DNA of 64,000 nt from Diphasiastrum complanatum (Eukaryota; Streptophyta; Lycopodiopsida; Lycopodiales; Lycopodiaceae): NCBI GenBank assembly GCA_029204225.1, contig CM055095.1, forward strand, positions 9,950,243-10,014,242, read 5' to 3'. Below the pieces are notes generated by a model, which made no database searches, was not told where the DNA came from, and was given only the letters and a program-made list of their open reading frames with translations. Numbering within the stretch: the stretch's first letter is position 1; every line of letters begins with the position of its first letter. Positions 1-11,115 of the stretch are shown in pieces. Both the position numbers and the translations under genes were made by a program.

Positions 1-1000
1 TCATCTGGTTTTAAGGGCTGTATGAGTGAAGGGCGTTTCTGAGGAGCTTCACTTTTGAATTTATCTTGATTCTTTCTTTTTAAAAATTTCTTTTTAAACT
101 TAAAGTCTTTCTGAGGAGGCTGCTCAGAAAGTGGCTACTGTCTCACCCTCTTCCTACCCACTGAATCATCATAGATTTGAGCATATCTGAGAGCTTGCTC
201 AAGGGTAGTAGGCGAGTTTCTCTGGACGTCTACTTTATATTTATCTTTGAGGCCACGGACAAATCCCCTGATTTTCTAATAATCATCCATATTTTTTATT
301 TTTAAAATTGGTTCTCGATACTGCGAGATATATTGGATGAGGGACTTGTCCATTATTGTTCTTTCCCAGGCTTCCCAGGCTCTATCAAGTTCATTTTCTG
401 GTAGGAATTCTCTTAGGAAAGGGTCTTCAAAAGCTTTCCATGACCAGGGAGTCTGCCCAGTCTCCTGGAGATTTAACCACCACTTATAGGCCATAGGCCC
501 TAAGGAAAGACTGGCCTCAATAGCTTGCAAATGGTCAGGGGTCTGTTTAAGAGCATGAATGTTCTTCCATTTGCTGAGGAAAGTTTGTAGGATATCTGCA
601 TTTCTATCATTCTCTTCCCCATTAAAAGTAGGAGGCTTTAAATTTTTAAAGACATTAGGTTGAGACCGTAAAGTCTCACCCGAAACTGATGGAAGTGGAG
701 AAGGGGACAACTGAGAAGTGGAGGGAAGGCTTCCCTTCGCGGAACTCAAAATCAAGCTCTTGAGTTCAGCGAACCAGTCATCCACACTGGACTTGAAATT
801 GGCTAATGCCAACTTCAGTTCATCCACTTCTGTTACCAACTGGAGAAACTGCTCCTTGGTGGTTCGTCGAGTTCTTCGGCGAACTATTCCTATTCTTCCA
901 TTTCCATGGGTTCTGTCCCTTTACTATTAGCCAAGGCTTCTGCTTCAAGTTCGTCGAACTCTCTCTCCAGGGGTTGATCAGGCCCCTGAGGAGTGGTCAT
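1..1000 (-). pseudogene. Ty3/gypsy gag remnant
   Basis: A decayed retrotransposon gag gene reads right to left from an ATG at 1000 (MTTPQGPDQPLERE). After a frameshift, a continuous stretch at 839-276 matches the gypsy capsid domain: a KPPTFNGEE motif, a WW...W core and the ending ERTIMDKSLIQYISQYREP, typical of the W..F...F.P / Y...F retrotrans_gag pattern. An in-frame TAG at about 273 interrupts it. The same frame then continues (KIRGFVRGLKDKYKVDV) towards the window edge, where the zinc knuckle and pol would follow. Gag packages retroelement RNA in cytoplasmic particles. The fragment abuts an opposite-strand gypsy integrase at about 1250, so it is one end of a broken element. At least two inactivating changes are visible. 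Confidence 0.75.
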
Positions 1001-1256
1001 TTTCGGAACTAAAAGAGAGATACCTTAACTTCTGACTCCACTCCATGTGAACACACCGTCACTCCGTTCTCCCTCCGCACGTCGGGACCCAACTGGGGGC
1101 CCTATCCTGCTGACAGGGTCCCTAGACTGTGTTAGGCCAACATGGCTATGGACCGTGCTGGGGCACACTACTCACACTGTCTTGCCATGTTGGTCGTGTA
1201 CGCTGGACACGACCCTGACTGTGGTATCTGACCTATCTGTGTTCTCTAGGGTTCGG

Positions 1257-2121
1257 CACTGGTTACGAGCTTGTAACAGTACTGCTTATCATTCTACTGT
1301 TGATGGGCAGACTGAGGTCCTTAATCGGATCCTTGAGAATTATCTTCGGCATTTTGTTTCACCTTCAGGGAAGGATTGGGATCAGCATTTATGTTTGGCA
1401 AAGTATAGCTAAAATAGAACTGTTAGAACCAACACTAGAGTTTCTCCTTTCCTATTGGCTCATGGGTATGGTCCTCTTTTGTCAGGGGTGCCTCTTCCTC
1501 CTGATGATACACCAGTCACCATTGCTTCTTTCTTATCAGGTGCTCGGGAGCCTATTGCTAGGGCTACTACTCATTTACAGCATGTCCAGCAGCGCTATTA
1601 AACTTCTGTTGATCGCCATCGTCGATGTTGAGTTTTAGGTTGGTGATATGGTTCATCTTCGGCTACGTTTTGCACGACATCATTTTGTTTAGGACCACGC
1701 TTCTACTGAGAAGCTTGCACCACGTTATTATGGGCCTTATCGTATTCTGGAGTGCCTCAGTCATGTTACATATCGTTTACAATTGCCTGCTTCTACACGT
1801 GCCTGTGATACCTTTCATGTCAGTCTGTTACGTGCTACCATTGAGGATGATGCTCATCGCGATCTCACATTTCCTACAGATCCTGAGCTGTTCTCTTTCT
1901 TACCAGCTGCCATTCACCGGGTTCGCCTTCAGATTAGTCGGCGCCGCCGGCAGGTTCAGTTTTTGGTACAGTGGAATGGTCGTCCTATTGAGGAGGCCAC
2001 ATGGGAGCCTATTGATTGTTTTTATCATACACCATCATTGGCAGATCAAGCTCGAGCCCTCATGGCATTGGTTATTTCATCTACCACGGATATCGTTGTA
2101 GATGTTCTCTCTACCTCGTGA
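1257..2121 (+). pseudogene. Ty3/gypsy chromovirus integrase C-terminus with chromodomain
   Basis: Plus-strand remains of a chromovirus pol end. The stretch at 1270-1410 reads STAYHSTVDGQTEVLNRILE, the integrase motif following the last catalytic segment (SAYHPQTDGQTEVVN). After two frameshifts (about 1420 and 1640), the C-terminal region YYGPYRILECLSHVTYRL leads into an open frame at 1783-2121 with the chromodomain signature VQFLVQWNGRPIEEATWEP. Chromodomains steer integration towards marked chromatin. The catalytic DDE core upstream is missing: sequence before 1257 is unrelated. The opposite-strand gag remnant at 1-1000 probably belongs to another copy. Confidence 0.8.
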
Positions 2122-2774
2122 TTCGGCTAGCCATGGCTATTTCTTTTTTGCGTCTACATCACATTAATGTAGTAGTTGCTTAGTACTTGCTTTACACTTG
2201 TATGCTGCTTGTGGGGTATCTGTTGTGATGACTTATGTCCTCTCCATCAATATTTCCATTAGTTCATGCTCTTTCAGTATTTAGCGTACTTACATTGTTA
2301 TTTTTGAGATAGTCATTATGCTTGCTAGCCGATGGAAGGCTTTGTTTTTCTGCAGGGGAGAGTTATGGACTCGGCTCATTACATTTGTTGCATCCATTCT
2401 TTTATTCTTTACTATGCATAAGCAAGCCTATGGGCTCTTTTTATTCATGTACCGGCCTTGGGCCCTATTTCGTCACATTTTTAGTACTTGATCATATTGA
2501 TTTGGAGTGGGGGTCCTCCTATTGGGGGGGCGCACTATTTTCCCTCCAAATCTTCTGCCTCCCTCTATTTTTTAATTCCTACATTGGGGCAGCATTGTAG
2601 TCTTTTATTCAGTTGATGATGATTGCTTTTCTTAGCCTCATTAAATATTCTCTCTTTCATGCTTTCTAGCCTAAGTCCTGCTTTCTAGCATAGCTAGTGA
2701 ATCTTGGCTTGTAACTCTTAGCCACATGCCAACAGTTTCCAAGCACCAAATCAAAGCGAGCCAAATGGGTAATC
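2122..2774. other. Gap: probable gypsy 3' untranslated/LTR sequence
   Basis: No gene is visible. The T-rich sequence directly after the chromodomain stop would be the 3' untranslated region and LTR of that gypsy copy, but I cannot place LTR ends. Confidence 0.3.
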
Positions 2775-3355
2775 TCAAAATCTAACTCCTCTGTATATGG
2801 TTAGAGGCATACCCACAACCCTGGCATCCCACACTTCCGCACCCTTTCCATCAGCCATTTCGATTGTGTACTGGTACAAGAATGGTTGTGTGCTCACTCT
2901 TAACCGTTTCATCAAAGCGGAGTTAATGACATTATGTGAGGACCCGGTGTCAAATAGAATCAAAACATCTCTACCACACAGCTGTCCACGCATAACAGTC
3001 AAAGATGTGCAAGGGAACTGATACCCGTGTTGCGCCGCTTTCGATAACTGTGGCAAAGGAACCGAGTCCACCTTCCGAATCACCGACATGTTCATCAACC
3101 GTGGAGCACCTTGAGGTTCCTCTTGCTCCAACTCCTCGATCTTCATAGGATCTGCCTCCTCAACTTGCAATCTGTAGGTGGTCCGTGAGGGATTGCGAGG
3201 ACACTCCTTCCACCTATGCCACCCCAGACAACCAAAGCAAAGGTTCTCTTTCTTTGCCCGCTCCGAGCCCTACGGCAATAGCGTAGAAAAGGGTTGGCCC
3301 CCTTGGGCATTGGACGTCCCATACCGCCCTTTGCCTTTTGAGACGCCCGCAAAGA
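2775..3355 (-). pseudogene. Ty3/gypsy gag zinc knuckle and aspartic protease fragment
   Basis: The minus-strand frame at 3170-2775 carries the retropepsin signature VLILFDTGSSHNVINSALMK (catalytic D-T-G-S, then the hydrophobic helix). Just upstream, in another frame at about 3240-3180, lies a CX2CX3HX4C knuckle-like motif (CFGCLGWHRWKEC), one residue shorter than the usual CX2CX4HX4C. The protease cuts the Gag-Pol polyprotein. The frameshift between knuckle and protease, together with the abrupt end near the copia LTR at 3.36 kb, shows a dead fragment. No reverse transcriptase follows. Confidence 0.75.
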
Positions 3356-3361
3356 TGGCTA

Positions 3362-3757
3362 GAAACTCTCTTGTAGAAACTCGTGGACAGCCAAGAAGAA
3401 TAGTCAGTATTGCTTACAAAAGTGTCACATACAAATGGGATGCACACATATATATAGTCCAAGATGACTATCTAACTTCATGACTATTGGCTATCCAACT
3501 ACTTGACTATTGACTATTCAACTTTCTATAAGTTACATAAAAAGAATAAGGTACCTCCAATATGTCAAGTTGGGGTACTTAATGTCACAATTAGGCCTAG
3601 TGGACCCATAAGTCCCTACCAAGTTAATTTCATACTAACTTAGCTAACTCTAAGTTTAGTAGGCCTAATATAATAAATGGCCATGGTTACACAACTCTCG
3701 ACCTTTTGGGTCAAAGTAACCTATGGTAATGTAAGCAATTCCATTTACATTCCAACA
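3362..3757 (-). repeat. 3' LTR of copia element A
   Basis: On the minus strand a purine tract (TAAGGAGGG, 3766-3758) is followed directly by TGTTGGAATG, a classic polypurine tract/LTR start at 3757. The repeat runs to about 3360, where gypsy gag sequence begins; its exact 3' end is uncertain. A TATA-like TATATATA box lies near 3450. The copia A coding remains are directly upstream on the same strand, so this is that element's 3' LTR. Confidence 0.6.
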
Positions 3758-3875
3758 CCCTCCTTAAATGGAAATGCATAACCTAACATGAAGTAACTTC
3801 TTGAAAGAGAAAAATGCAATTTGTTGTCCGAACTTCATGTCGCCAGATAGACTTCACACCGAAGTAGTCGAAATC

Positions 3876-4892
3876 TCATCCCCAATCATGTCCAACATAT
3901 AAAAGGAAAAGAATGCGTAATAATGAAGCATCAAGTCGAAGGGTGAGGATTTGCATGTTCCATCCGAAGTAGGGAACTAACATAAACTCAACAATAAGTC
4001 GAAACATGGACTTGTAATCCGTCATAGGCTCCCACATCATTCGAAAATACTTCTTATCATAAGGGCAATAAAAAAGAGTAACAAACTCTTTTGACATCAC
4101 ATCCTCCCGAACCTTATCATCAATGACTTGCTCACATAGAATAGGCAATGTACCAACATCATGATGAAGAGTAAGTGTAGAACCAAAAAAATCAGCAAGA
4201 GGTACTGATTTTAAAAAGGCATGTGCCTTCTCTTCGTAGTAAGACATTTCTTTGTTGTCCTGCAAAGTCTCCAATAGCCAACAAGAAATTGTTATGGGCT
4301 GTTCAACACTTTGCTGCCGAAAGTGTTCCCAGCATGGACCATGTTGTCCATAATCTTCCGCAGGCTGTTCCTGAAGCATAATGGACTGCTCATGATGTAA
4401 GATGGGCTGTAAATGACCAAAAGAAGATGACTGAACCTGCTGTCCAACGTCTTCATCATAAAAATTTGGCAACCTATCAAGAGATGCATCAACGAGGGTG
4501 TCATCAAAGCTGTCCCTCGAAGAGGTATGAGATGACATAGAAGATTCTTCAAGTAATGAAAAATTCTCTCCAATCAAATGCTCACTCTTAACACTTTGAA
4601 CAAAAGTACTAATTGACACATGTTGACTCCCTCCTCGATTAATACAAAAAGGTTCCAAAGAGTGCTTGAATTTTTCAGCCTTTGCTAAAACATCAAATTC
4701 AAAAGGTTTCGCATGAAACTGATCAATAATGCATCCATCATATGCATCAACTTGCGGTGACTTGAAAAAAAAAGATTGTTTCAACATCTGCTCAATGTAT
4801 CGTTGTTGAGAAATGAAAATTCCAGCCCCATGTGGAAGATCAACAAGAACCCAAGTGTGGCTCTTCATGAGTGAGTTGTACTCCTCTTGCAT
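3876..4892 (-). pseudogene. Copia element A, reverse-transcriptase region with core deleted
   Basis: A 338-codon minus-strand frame starts like a Ty1/copia reverse transcriptase (MQEEYNSLMKSHTWVLVDLP) but jumps at once to GIFISQQRYIEQMLKQ, a motif normally found well downstream of the YVDD core. The palm and catalytic aspartates are therefore deleted. The remainder is not recognisable RT. It contains a diverged second copy of the integrase-RT linker (GQHGPCWEHFRQQSVE ... WLLETLQDNK) also seen at about 5240-4970. The element cannot encode an active polymerase. It lies between the copia A integrase (4943-5882) and the 3' LTR. Confidence 0.7.
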
Positions 4893-5245
4893 CGCATCCT
4901 CCCAACATTTTACTCCTCTGGCCTGCTCATAAAAAACAGGTTCTACTGCACCATCCTCAATAGAAATAAGAGCAAAATAGTAGAGGCACGAGTCTTCCCT
5001 TCATAGAAATGATCCACTTTGTTGTCCTGCAAAGTCTGCAACAACCATTTAGGAACTGGTTTGGGCTGTCCAACAGCCTTACCTTTGTCAACACTTTGTT
5101 GTCCAAAGTGTTCCGAACTTGGACCTTGTTGTCCAATGTTTTCCAAACTTGGACCTTGTTGTCCAATGTCTTCAACAGGCTGCTCTTCACCATAAATAGG
5201 TTTTTCTTGATGAACTATGGGCTGCAAAATTGAAGGACTGATGGG
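4205..5245 (-). repeat. Diverged duplication of the copia A linker region
   Basis: Two blocks, about 4470-4205 and 5245-4970, encode the same linker: EEQPVEDIGQQGP/QEQPAEDYGQHGP, then QQSV, then WLLQTLQDNK/WLLETLQDNK, then YEGKTRA/YEEKAHA. They are well diverged and stand about 770 bp apart in the same orientation. The upper copy also contains three about 30-bp subrepeats (5090-5175). Confidence 0.65.
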
Positions 5246-5882
5246 CTGTCCATTAGAAGTAGATGGCAGTCCCTTCTCTTCATAATTAGATGGCAAAACC
5301 AAATCTGGAAATATTTCAACATATGCATCATGGGGGAAGTCCCCTTTCATGACATGAGTGGGTGCAACATCATAGGAGGTCTTTTCATCAAAATGAACAT
5401 CACGACTCACTTTGATTTTATTAGTATCCATATTAAACAACCTATAGCCCTTGCTTTCACTACTATAGGCAACAAATATGCATTTAACTCCTTTATCATC
5501 AAGCATGGTTCTTAGCTTATCAGGAATGAAAGCATAAGCCGTGCAACCAAAGATGCGTAAGTGAGAAACACTAGGCTTCTTACCATACCAAACTTCATAA
5601 GGAGTTAATACCTTCAAGGCTTTCGTAGGACACCGATTACTAATGTAAGCCGCCGTTATGATCGCTTCAACCCAAAACTTGTGAGGTAGGCCCTTTGCCT
5701 TGAGCATGCATCAAGCCATCTCCATAATAGTGCGATTCTTTTTTTCGGCAACACCATTTTGTTGAGGTGTGTAAGGGGTTGTCATTTGATAATGGATACC
5801 TTTGCTTTGAAGATAAGTACCGAACGTATTCTTTATATATTCCCCTCCTCGGTCGGTACGTAAGATAAAAGAGTGCCCAAAC
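4943..5882 (-). pseudogene. Copia element A integrase, C-terminal part
   Basis: The frame at 5707-4943 reads FWVEAIITAAYISNRCPTKA, then TPYEVWYGKKPSVSHLRIFG and VSRDVHFDE, the diagnostic C-terminal half of a Ty1/copia integrase. Upstream (5880-5708), in shifted frames, are RTDRGGEY and TPQQNGVAEKKNRT, containing the last catalytic D and E segments. A stop precedes CMLKAKG. The sequence is cut at 5882, where a plus-strand LTR begins. The linker after the integrase contains a small repeat array (QQGPSLENIG units). Confidence 0.8.
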
Positions 5883-7275
5883 GATCATTGATCTAGGGTT
5901 TGGTGAAACCAACTTTGGTTCTACGTCTGCTCATCTGATACCTGCAGGAATCACAAACTTAGACAACCAATTTGTTTGAAGAACGTCTACAACGGGCTTC
6001 CGGCTGATCTCCAGCAAAGGGTAACCAATCCTGTCATAATTTCAAGTTCAGATGTTAAGTTCAATAATTTGAAGTCATTGAAGACTTGGCCATCTTCAAG
6101 GACTTCCACGAAATTAGCATTTAGAACAAGTCTGCAGAAATACATTACTTTTGCGACAGTCTGCAAAAATACTCTAAGTGTCGCAACAGTCTGCAGAAAT
6201 GAACTATGTTTTCAACAGCTTCGGCTTTTTTGCATTCCCCCAAAATGCGACACTTGCATAGTTCAAAAGTTTAAACTTGTGCAGTTCAAAAATTTAACTG
6301 TTTTTAACAGCTTCGGCTTTTTCACATTTTCCCGAAAAATGTGAAGAGAGAGAAAATTTCCGAAGGTCATCTATTTTCATAAGTTAAACTGTTTGAAGGG
6401 CACCTTCGGCTTTTTCGCAAAATCCCGAAGAGAGAAAAATGTCGAAGGTCATCTATTTTGAACGAGGAACGTTCCCAGTCACTTCCCGAAATTTGCGAAG
6501 TGAGAGAAAACCACTTCACGTAAAATGCGAAGTGAGAGAATTTGTGACGTACTCGTCCGCGTCAACGATGCTAAATTATTGACCGTATATATACTGTGTA
6601 CAGTTGTCACAAAAGCCATATGTTTCCAAGTACAACGGCTTTCCTAATTAGGTGACAAGCATTCAATGTAATTAATACACGGACGAAATCTATAAATAGA
6701 TCGTCCAAGCACAGATTAGTGGTTGCTTCGTCCATGAGACACATTATTTGAGCATCCCAATTACGCCGTCATTTTGGTTGTAATTGTTATTTGTATTGTG
6801 ATATAGCAGCAGCTTGCTTTTATCTGTGTACAACGTAGATGAATGCATGTTGTGATTGAATGCACTTTCATTGTTGTTTGATCGCGCTTGTTTACTCACT
6901 CTGATCAGAACACGGACGTCTACGACTCCTCAGTTTTTTATCAGACGATGGCTGTCTTTGACACCTGAGGAACTCGCGTTATCATACTGCTCTTCCATTT
7001 ATTTCAGAACTATACTTCATGTTATATCTGATTTCAGTAGTACCACATACAAACCATCTCTAATCTCTTCGGTGGACTGTACTCTTGTTTCATAGTATGA
7101 ATTAATTTTTAAGATCCTGTTGGGCGATTAGAACACTTAAAGCTGTGCTTACACTTAACATAAGCTGTCTATTAGACTGTTTTTGCATTTAGCAGCTGAT
7201 TAGAACGGGAGAGCTGTTCCGCAATATTCATGCTCTCTTCTCTGTTCGCATTCTTCTATCTCCCTTGCCCCATCA
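5882..7275 (+). repeat. LTR (solo-like), copia B family
   Basis: About 1.39 kb on the plus strand matches, in reverse, the two LTRs of copia B (49934-51309 and 54745-56032). It ends ...CCCCATCA at 7275 like the 5' LTR of copia B, but no primer-binding site follows. Its first 75 bp or so (the TGTTGGAAATTAAG start) are missing, and the cut abuts the copia A integrase. U3 holds imperfect repeats around CTTCGGCTTTTTCGC (6220-6560). A TATA box lies at 6691. Small ORFs inside (MNALSLLF..., 6856-7095) recur in all three LTR copies but are LTR sequence, not genes. Confidence 0.8.
6691..6698 (+). promoter_or_regulatory. LTR TATA box
   Basis: TATAAATA sits inside the palindromic ATCTATAAATAGAT. The same box occurs in reverse in the 5' LTR of copia B near 55340 and in degraded form near 50525. 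It probably marks the U3/R promoter of this LTR family. Confidence 0.55.
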
Positions 7276-7460
7276 CCATGTAGCCTGAAGATTAAATCAA
7301 AAAAAAATTGTTAAGTAATGAGCATCTTGAAAACAGAAGGCCGACAACATGATCGGACCTTCACATTTTTCCCTTTAAGTTTTTTCTTTGTGCCTTAAAT
7401 GATTTAAGGCACCTTTGCTTTTTCCGCCTTCTTCGCCTTTTTCGTGCCTTCACAAAAAAT

Positions 7461-7605
7461 GCGACACACTGGCCAGAATGACTTAGAAACCATTCTGGAC
7501 CACCTTCGCCTTTTTTGCCCCTTCGCGAAAAATACAACAGAGTGGCCATAATGACTTAGAAACCATTTCTGGACCACCTTCGCCTTTTTCGCCCCTTTTT
7601 CACGT
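7461..7605. repeat. Two-copy tandem repeat, 72-bp period
   Basis: GGCCAGAATGACTTAGAAAC at 7471 recurs as GGCCATAATGACTTAGAAAC at 7543, with the CACCTTCGCCTTTTT tail also repeated. It lies between the LTR end and gypsy debris. Confidence 0.75.
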
Positions 7606-7639
7606 GCTAACTATAACATTTCTTGCATTTCACACAAGA

Positions 7640-8620
7640 AATCCGCTACTTTCTGAACTTTAACTGACTCAGTTTCAACCGTTATCAGAGATCTAGGTTG
7701 AAATCCATACATAAGCATAAACGAACTATACTCAGTAATGCTTACTATTGTTACAAGTAGACTCAATCAATGGAAGATATCTTATCCAACGAGATTGCCA
7801 TAAGGAGACTGATGCACAAAACATCCAACCTTTTCACCACTCACGTTACCCTCTCTTGAAAGTCAAATATAGACTGGAACTCGAACTATGATTCGTCAAT
7901 CACAATTTACCGTATTCTTATTCTATACTTGAAAATAAGAGAACGTGAATGTAACTACTCTTAAAGACATGAGAGTTGCTCCACAAAAATCCTTTCCACT
8001 GGAAAAGTTCCAGATTTATGCAAATTTACTCTCCTTACGATGCCAATAAAGGACTGTAGTCTCCTACTTCTTCACTCTAGACATGGCACAACATGTCATT
8101 CCAAGGTCAAAGTTGAATCTAGAACACATCTAGACCCCAATATACTTAAGTTCTAATCTAGAATAACTTAAGATTTACCACACTTCATTACTGAAGCCAT
8201 GGGCTTTTGGTTCCACCAATTATCCAACTCCAACTGAGTTTTCCAAGATAATTTTATTTTCAAACGAAAAATAATTAGAACCAAAAGTTCCTACATATCT
8301 TATGTAAATCACCCACTACCTTAGTCAAAATAACTCATAATGGCTGTGACTTACAAACAATACAACTTAACTACAATATCAACAGATAATGATATCTTGT
8401 AGACTCGCCCAACAACTTAGGCGCTTTCTATTGTCTTTACCTAAATAAACATAACCAATTTGGTTAACCGGTCAACTATGACCCAAATTGCAACATTCTT
8501 GTTTATTCGTACACGGTAAACCAACTACAAAATCCATTAAGATACTATCCCACCACTTAGTAGGATTATCTAATGGATGCAACAGCCCACCAGCCTTCAC
8601 GCATTCCGCATTACTCCACT
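7640..8620 (-). pseudogene. Ty3/gypsy integrase remnant
   Basis: Reading right to left in broken frames: NPTKWWDSILMDFVVGLP (about 8570-8515), then VAIWVIVDRLTKLVMFI (about 8490-8440), then WIRYLPLIEST and FMLMYGFQPRSLITVE (about 7800-7660). These are the integrase start, the first catalytic D segment, and the region after the core. The same family recurs at 19.76-20.73 kb (FVVGLPWTGK, FMLMHGFHPRAP). Most of the DDE core is missing or scrambled, and stops are frequent, so it is inactive. Confidence 0.65.
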
Positions 8621-9342
8621 GGCACTGTTATCAGTTCAACATATAAGATTCTACGAAAGGCATTAACTTTGGCCAAAAGAAAATCCTCCGTACCAAATCT
8701 ATGCACCAAGAGAGAAATTGTCATAAGACACTTCTCAACAATATGCCCATGTTTGTTGACTAGCTTATGCATGCAAATAAATTCATTCCACTAACCTCAT
8801 AGTGAATCCACAGGATTAAGACATGATCCCACTATGAGTCAATACATAGCATATCTCCACAGATCATACCCAATCTGTATATATTAGATGCCTAACTGAG
8901 AATCCTGTAACCCAGTTAACATGAGAGAGTATATCTCTCCAAGAGTGCTCTTTTTTCCATCGAATAGGAACCCAAAATCTTGATCAGAGATTTTTTCCTA
9001 AATCAATATATCATTTGCTAAAAATTTCTTTTTTTGCATCAACTCCTAGTTCTCACTAGCTCAAGTTGATCAAACCACCAAGGGACCACCTAAACAACCC
9101 TTTCTTGTAATAGGATCACCTAATACCAACCTGACTGGTTCATAATTAGTGACTCCCTATTCATACAAGAATTGCTTAAAAAACTTTCCCATATATCTTC
9201 TAACTGGATTTCTTAACAATCCTTAGAAGATCCCAACAATAACCAAAATATCCTATTCATTCTGATTCAAAACCAAGTCCTTCAACTCTAATAGTTCCAT
9301 CAATTGGAAAAGCTTGCCTTTGAAATTTGGTTAAAGACATTC
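8621..9342. other. Gap: AT-rich retroelement debris
   Basis: No gene is supported. On the minus strand, fragments such as CMHKLVNKHGH follow on from the gypsy integrase and may be its zinc-binding/RNase H linker, but stops are too frequent to assign domains. Confidence 0.3.
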
Positions 9343-9985
9343 CTAATATTGAGCTAACTCCAAAGAATGTGAACTTGAAGCAACAAGACAAAAAGATGAT
9401 GAAGCTCTTCGCTCATAGGTATCCATAAGGAACAATCCACCACGTAATGTTCCCGAAGCAATGATCATAAGAGATCTCTTTGGGTCTTTGATAAGACATT
9501 TGTCTTCTTTGAATTCCACAACCAATCCTTGGTTCATAATTATAGACACCGAAATCAGATTCTTTTTTATTTTTGGAACATAAAGTACATTACGAATGTA
9601 CTTCTCCTCACCATTGGGTAAGATAATGGGGATCACTCCAATACCTTTGATAGGATAAGAGGTGTTCTCAACACCTTGAAGTTTGCTTCCATCATGCACT
9701 TTCACAAGCTTTGTGAAGACTTCTTTGTTATAAGTCATATGGCGTGTGGCACCGCTATCAATCACCCAATCAATAGATGAAAAAACAGCAACTTGTAAAG
9801 CTGAAGATGAGCTGTTTTCTGCTGAAAAACCAGCAAGATTTGAAGTGGCAGAAATCTCATCTTTAGGAGAGATGAGATTATTAGTGACAAAAGCATAATC
9901 ATTATTGAAAAGATTATCCTCCTTTCCAAATTGTTGTTCCAAAGTAATGATTGCGGTACTTGTATCGTTACCTTTCTGCATCAGT
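9343..9985 (-). pseudogene. Copia gag-protease remnant
   Basis: The minus-strand frame contains a Ty1/copia aspartic protease: WVIDSGATRHMTYNKEVFTK (catalytic D-S-G-A), then IRNVLYVPKIKKNLISV and FLMD, the usual lead into the GAG-pre-integrase region. It stops at 9343 and no integrase follows. The upstream end merges at about 9980 with a gypsy gag start (9985-10261), so this copia piece is joined to the wrong element. The protease would process Gag-Pol; this copy is truncated at both ends. Confidence 0.7.
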
Positions 9986-10261
9986 GTTCCGCATAGCAAC
10001 CGCTCCAGTATATTTTGGCGGCTTAAGATCCTTAATTGAGGGTAATTTCCGCGTCTTCGATGGAAGTTCGACTTCTTTTTCAACTGTCACAGGTTCAGCG
10101 ACTACCATAGCCGTTCCACTGACTCTCTCCGGTTCCTGTGGGGATTCGGTCAACTTCAATTGTTCAAGAATTTGCTATAGCACTATCTCCATGGCGTCAA
10201 CCTTGGCTGCCACCTCCTCAATTCTCAGTATCTTAGTGCTAGAACCCTCCAACGGATCCAT
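9985..10261 (-). pseudogene. Ty3/gypsy gag N-terminus
   Basis: From an ATG at 10261 the minus strand reads MDPLEGSSTKILRIEEVAAK, one stop, then LTESPQEPERVSGTAMVV and LPSIKDLKPPKYTG, the usual N-terminal gag leader ending just before the capsid domain (KPPKYTG resembles KPPxFxG). It starts about 150 bp downstream of a minus-strand primer-binding site at 10426-10413, as expected for a gypsy 5' end. The capsid is absent: the frame passes into copia protease sequence near 9980. Confidence 0.6.
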
Positions 10262-10426
10262 ATTTACAATGTTAGAAACCTGTCCACTTGCTTCGAGGTC
10301 GAAATTCTAAGTAAACAAGGGTTCCCGATTCGGTTCCGCAGGTCTAAAAATCTGATCCCAATTCTGAGTTCGAAATCTGATTTTTGCAACCTTCTTCCGA
10401 ACGTAAACCTTCCCTCTGATACCAAA

Positions 10427-11115
10427 TGTCAGGCTCTCCCTATACTCCTAACCAACACCCGGCCAAAACATGCACTGATCACCACAACTTTTAAACCTAT
10501 TTGATTCCCTGTAAGCACATAGCATCAACACTAACACACAGTGGAGCTGGCTGCGTCGTCTCCTCCCAGCCTTTGCTGCATAGATCACGATCATGAATGC
10601 CTCTCTCTAGGCTCTCTTATCCATGACCCTCAAGCACCCCTCAACCTTGACCCTTCCTATCGTCGACACATGGGAAATTCCATGCACAGTCGACGCTCGC
10701 CACTCGGTAGTACTCTGCCACATAGGCAAACACGTAGGTTGAAATGTGTCACTCATTCACCAGACCAAGTGTCCTAGTGAGCATATGACATGTGTCATGT
10801 TTGACCGGTCAACCCTAACATGTGTCACTCATTCACTGGACCAAATGTCCAAGTGAGCATGACAAGTGTCAATTGACCAGTCAACCCTCCTACAAAATAG
10901 GTGGTCAGTGCAACCACTCCTAATTAGTGACCCACTACCCTATACCAAAGCTCAGCATGCGACTCGGAGGCACAATAACTCAGATATCCATTTTATTCTG
11001 AGTTAGAGCTCAAAAATTAATTTGAGTTTGAATATGATAGGCACAGTACATTGCATTAAAAAAATCCGATCATTTCGGTTTTCCCAAAAATCCGATCGCT
11101 TCGGTTTTCCCAACA
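10427..11115 (-). repeat. LTR with primer-binding sites on both flanks
   Basis: This 689-bp block is bounded by TG...CA on either strand. On the minus strand it starts TGTTGGGAAAACC (11115), ends CTGACA (10427) and is followed by TTGGTATCAGAGGG, a tRNA-Met primer site, with gypsy gag beyond. On the plus strand it ends TTTTCCCAACA and is followed immediately by AGGTATCAGAGC, also a tRNA-Met primer site. It could be one LTR shared by two elements or two truncated LTRs fused tail to tail. Confidence 0.6.
10744..10890. repeat. Tandem duplication inside the LTR, about 76-bp period
   Basis: ATGTGTCACTCATTCAC at 10744 recurs at 10820. Each copy is followed by a GACCAA(G/A)TGTCC stretch, GTGAGCAT, then a GACC(G/A)GTCAACCCT box. 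Confidence 0.75.

Noticed and set aside
6856-7095. MNALSLLFDRACLL ORF recurring at 50063 and 54926
   Set aside because: It repeats because it lies in the copia B LTR; copies differ in length and stop position, and no protein family matches.
7461-10890. CRISPR-like spaced repeats in the tandem-duplicated segments
   Set aside because: Only two copies each, no spacers, and a eukaryotic context.
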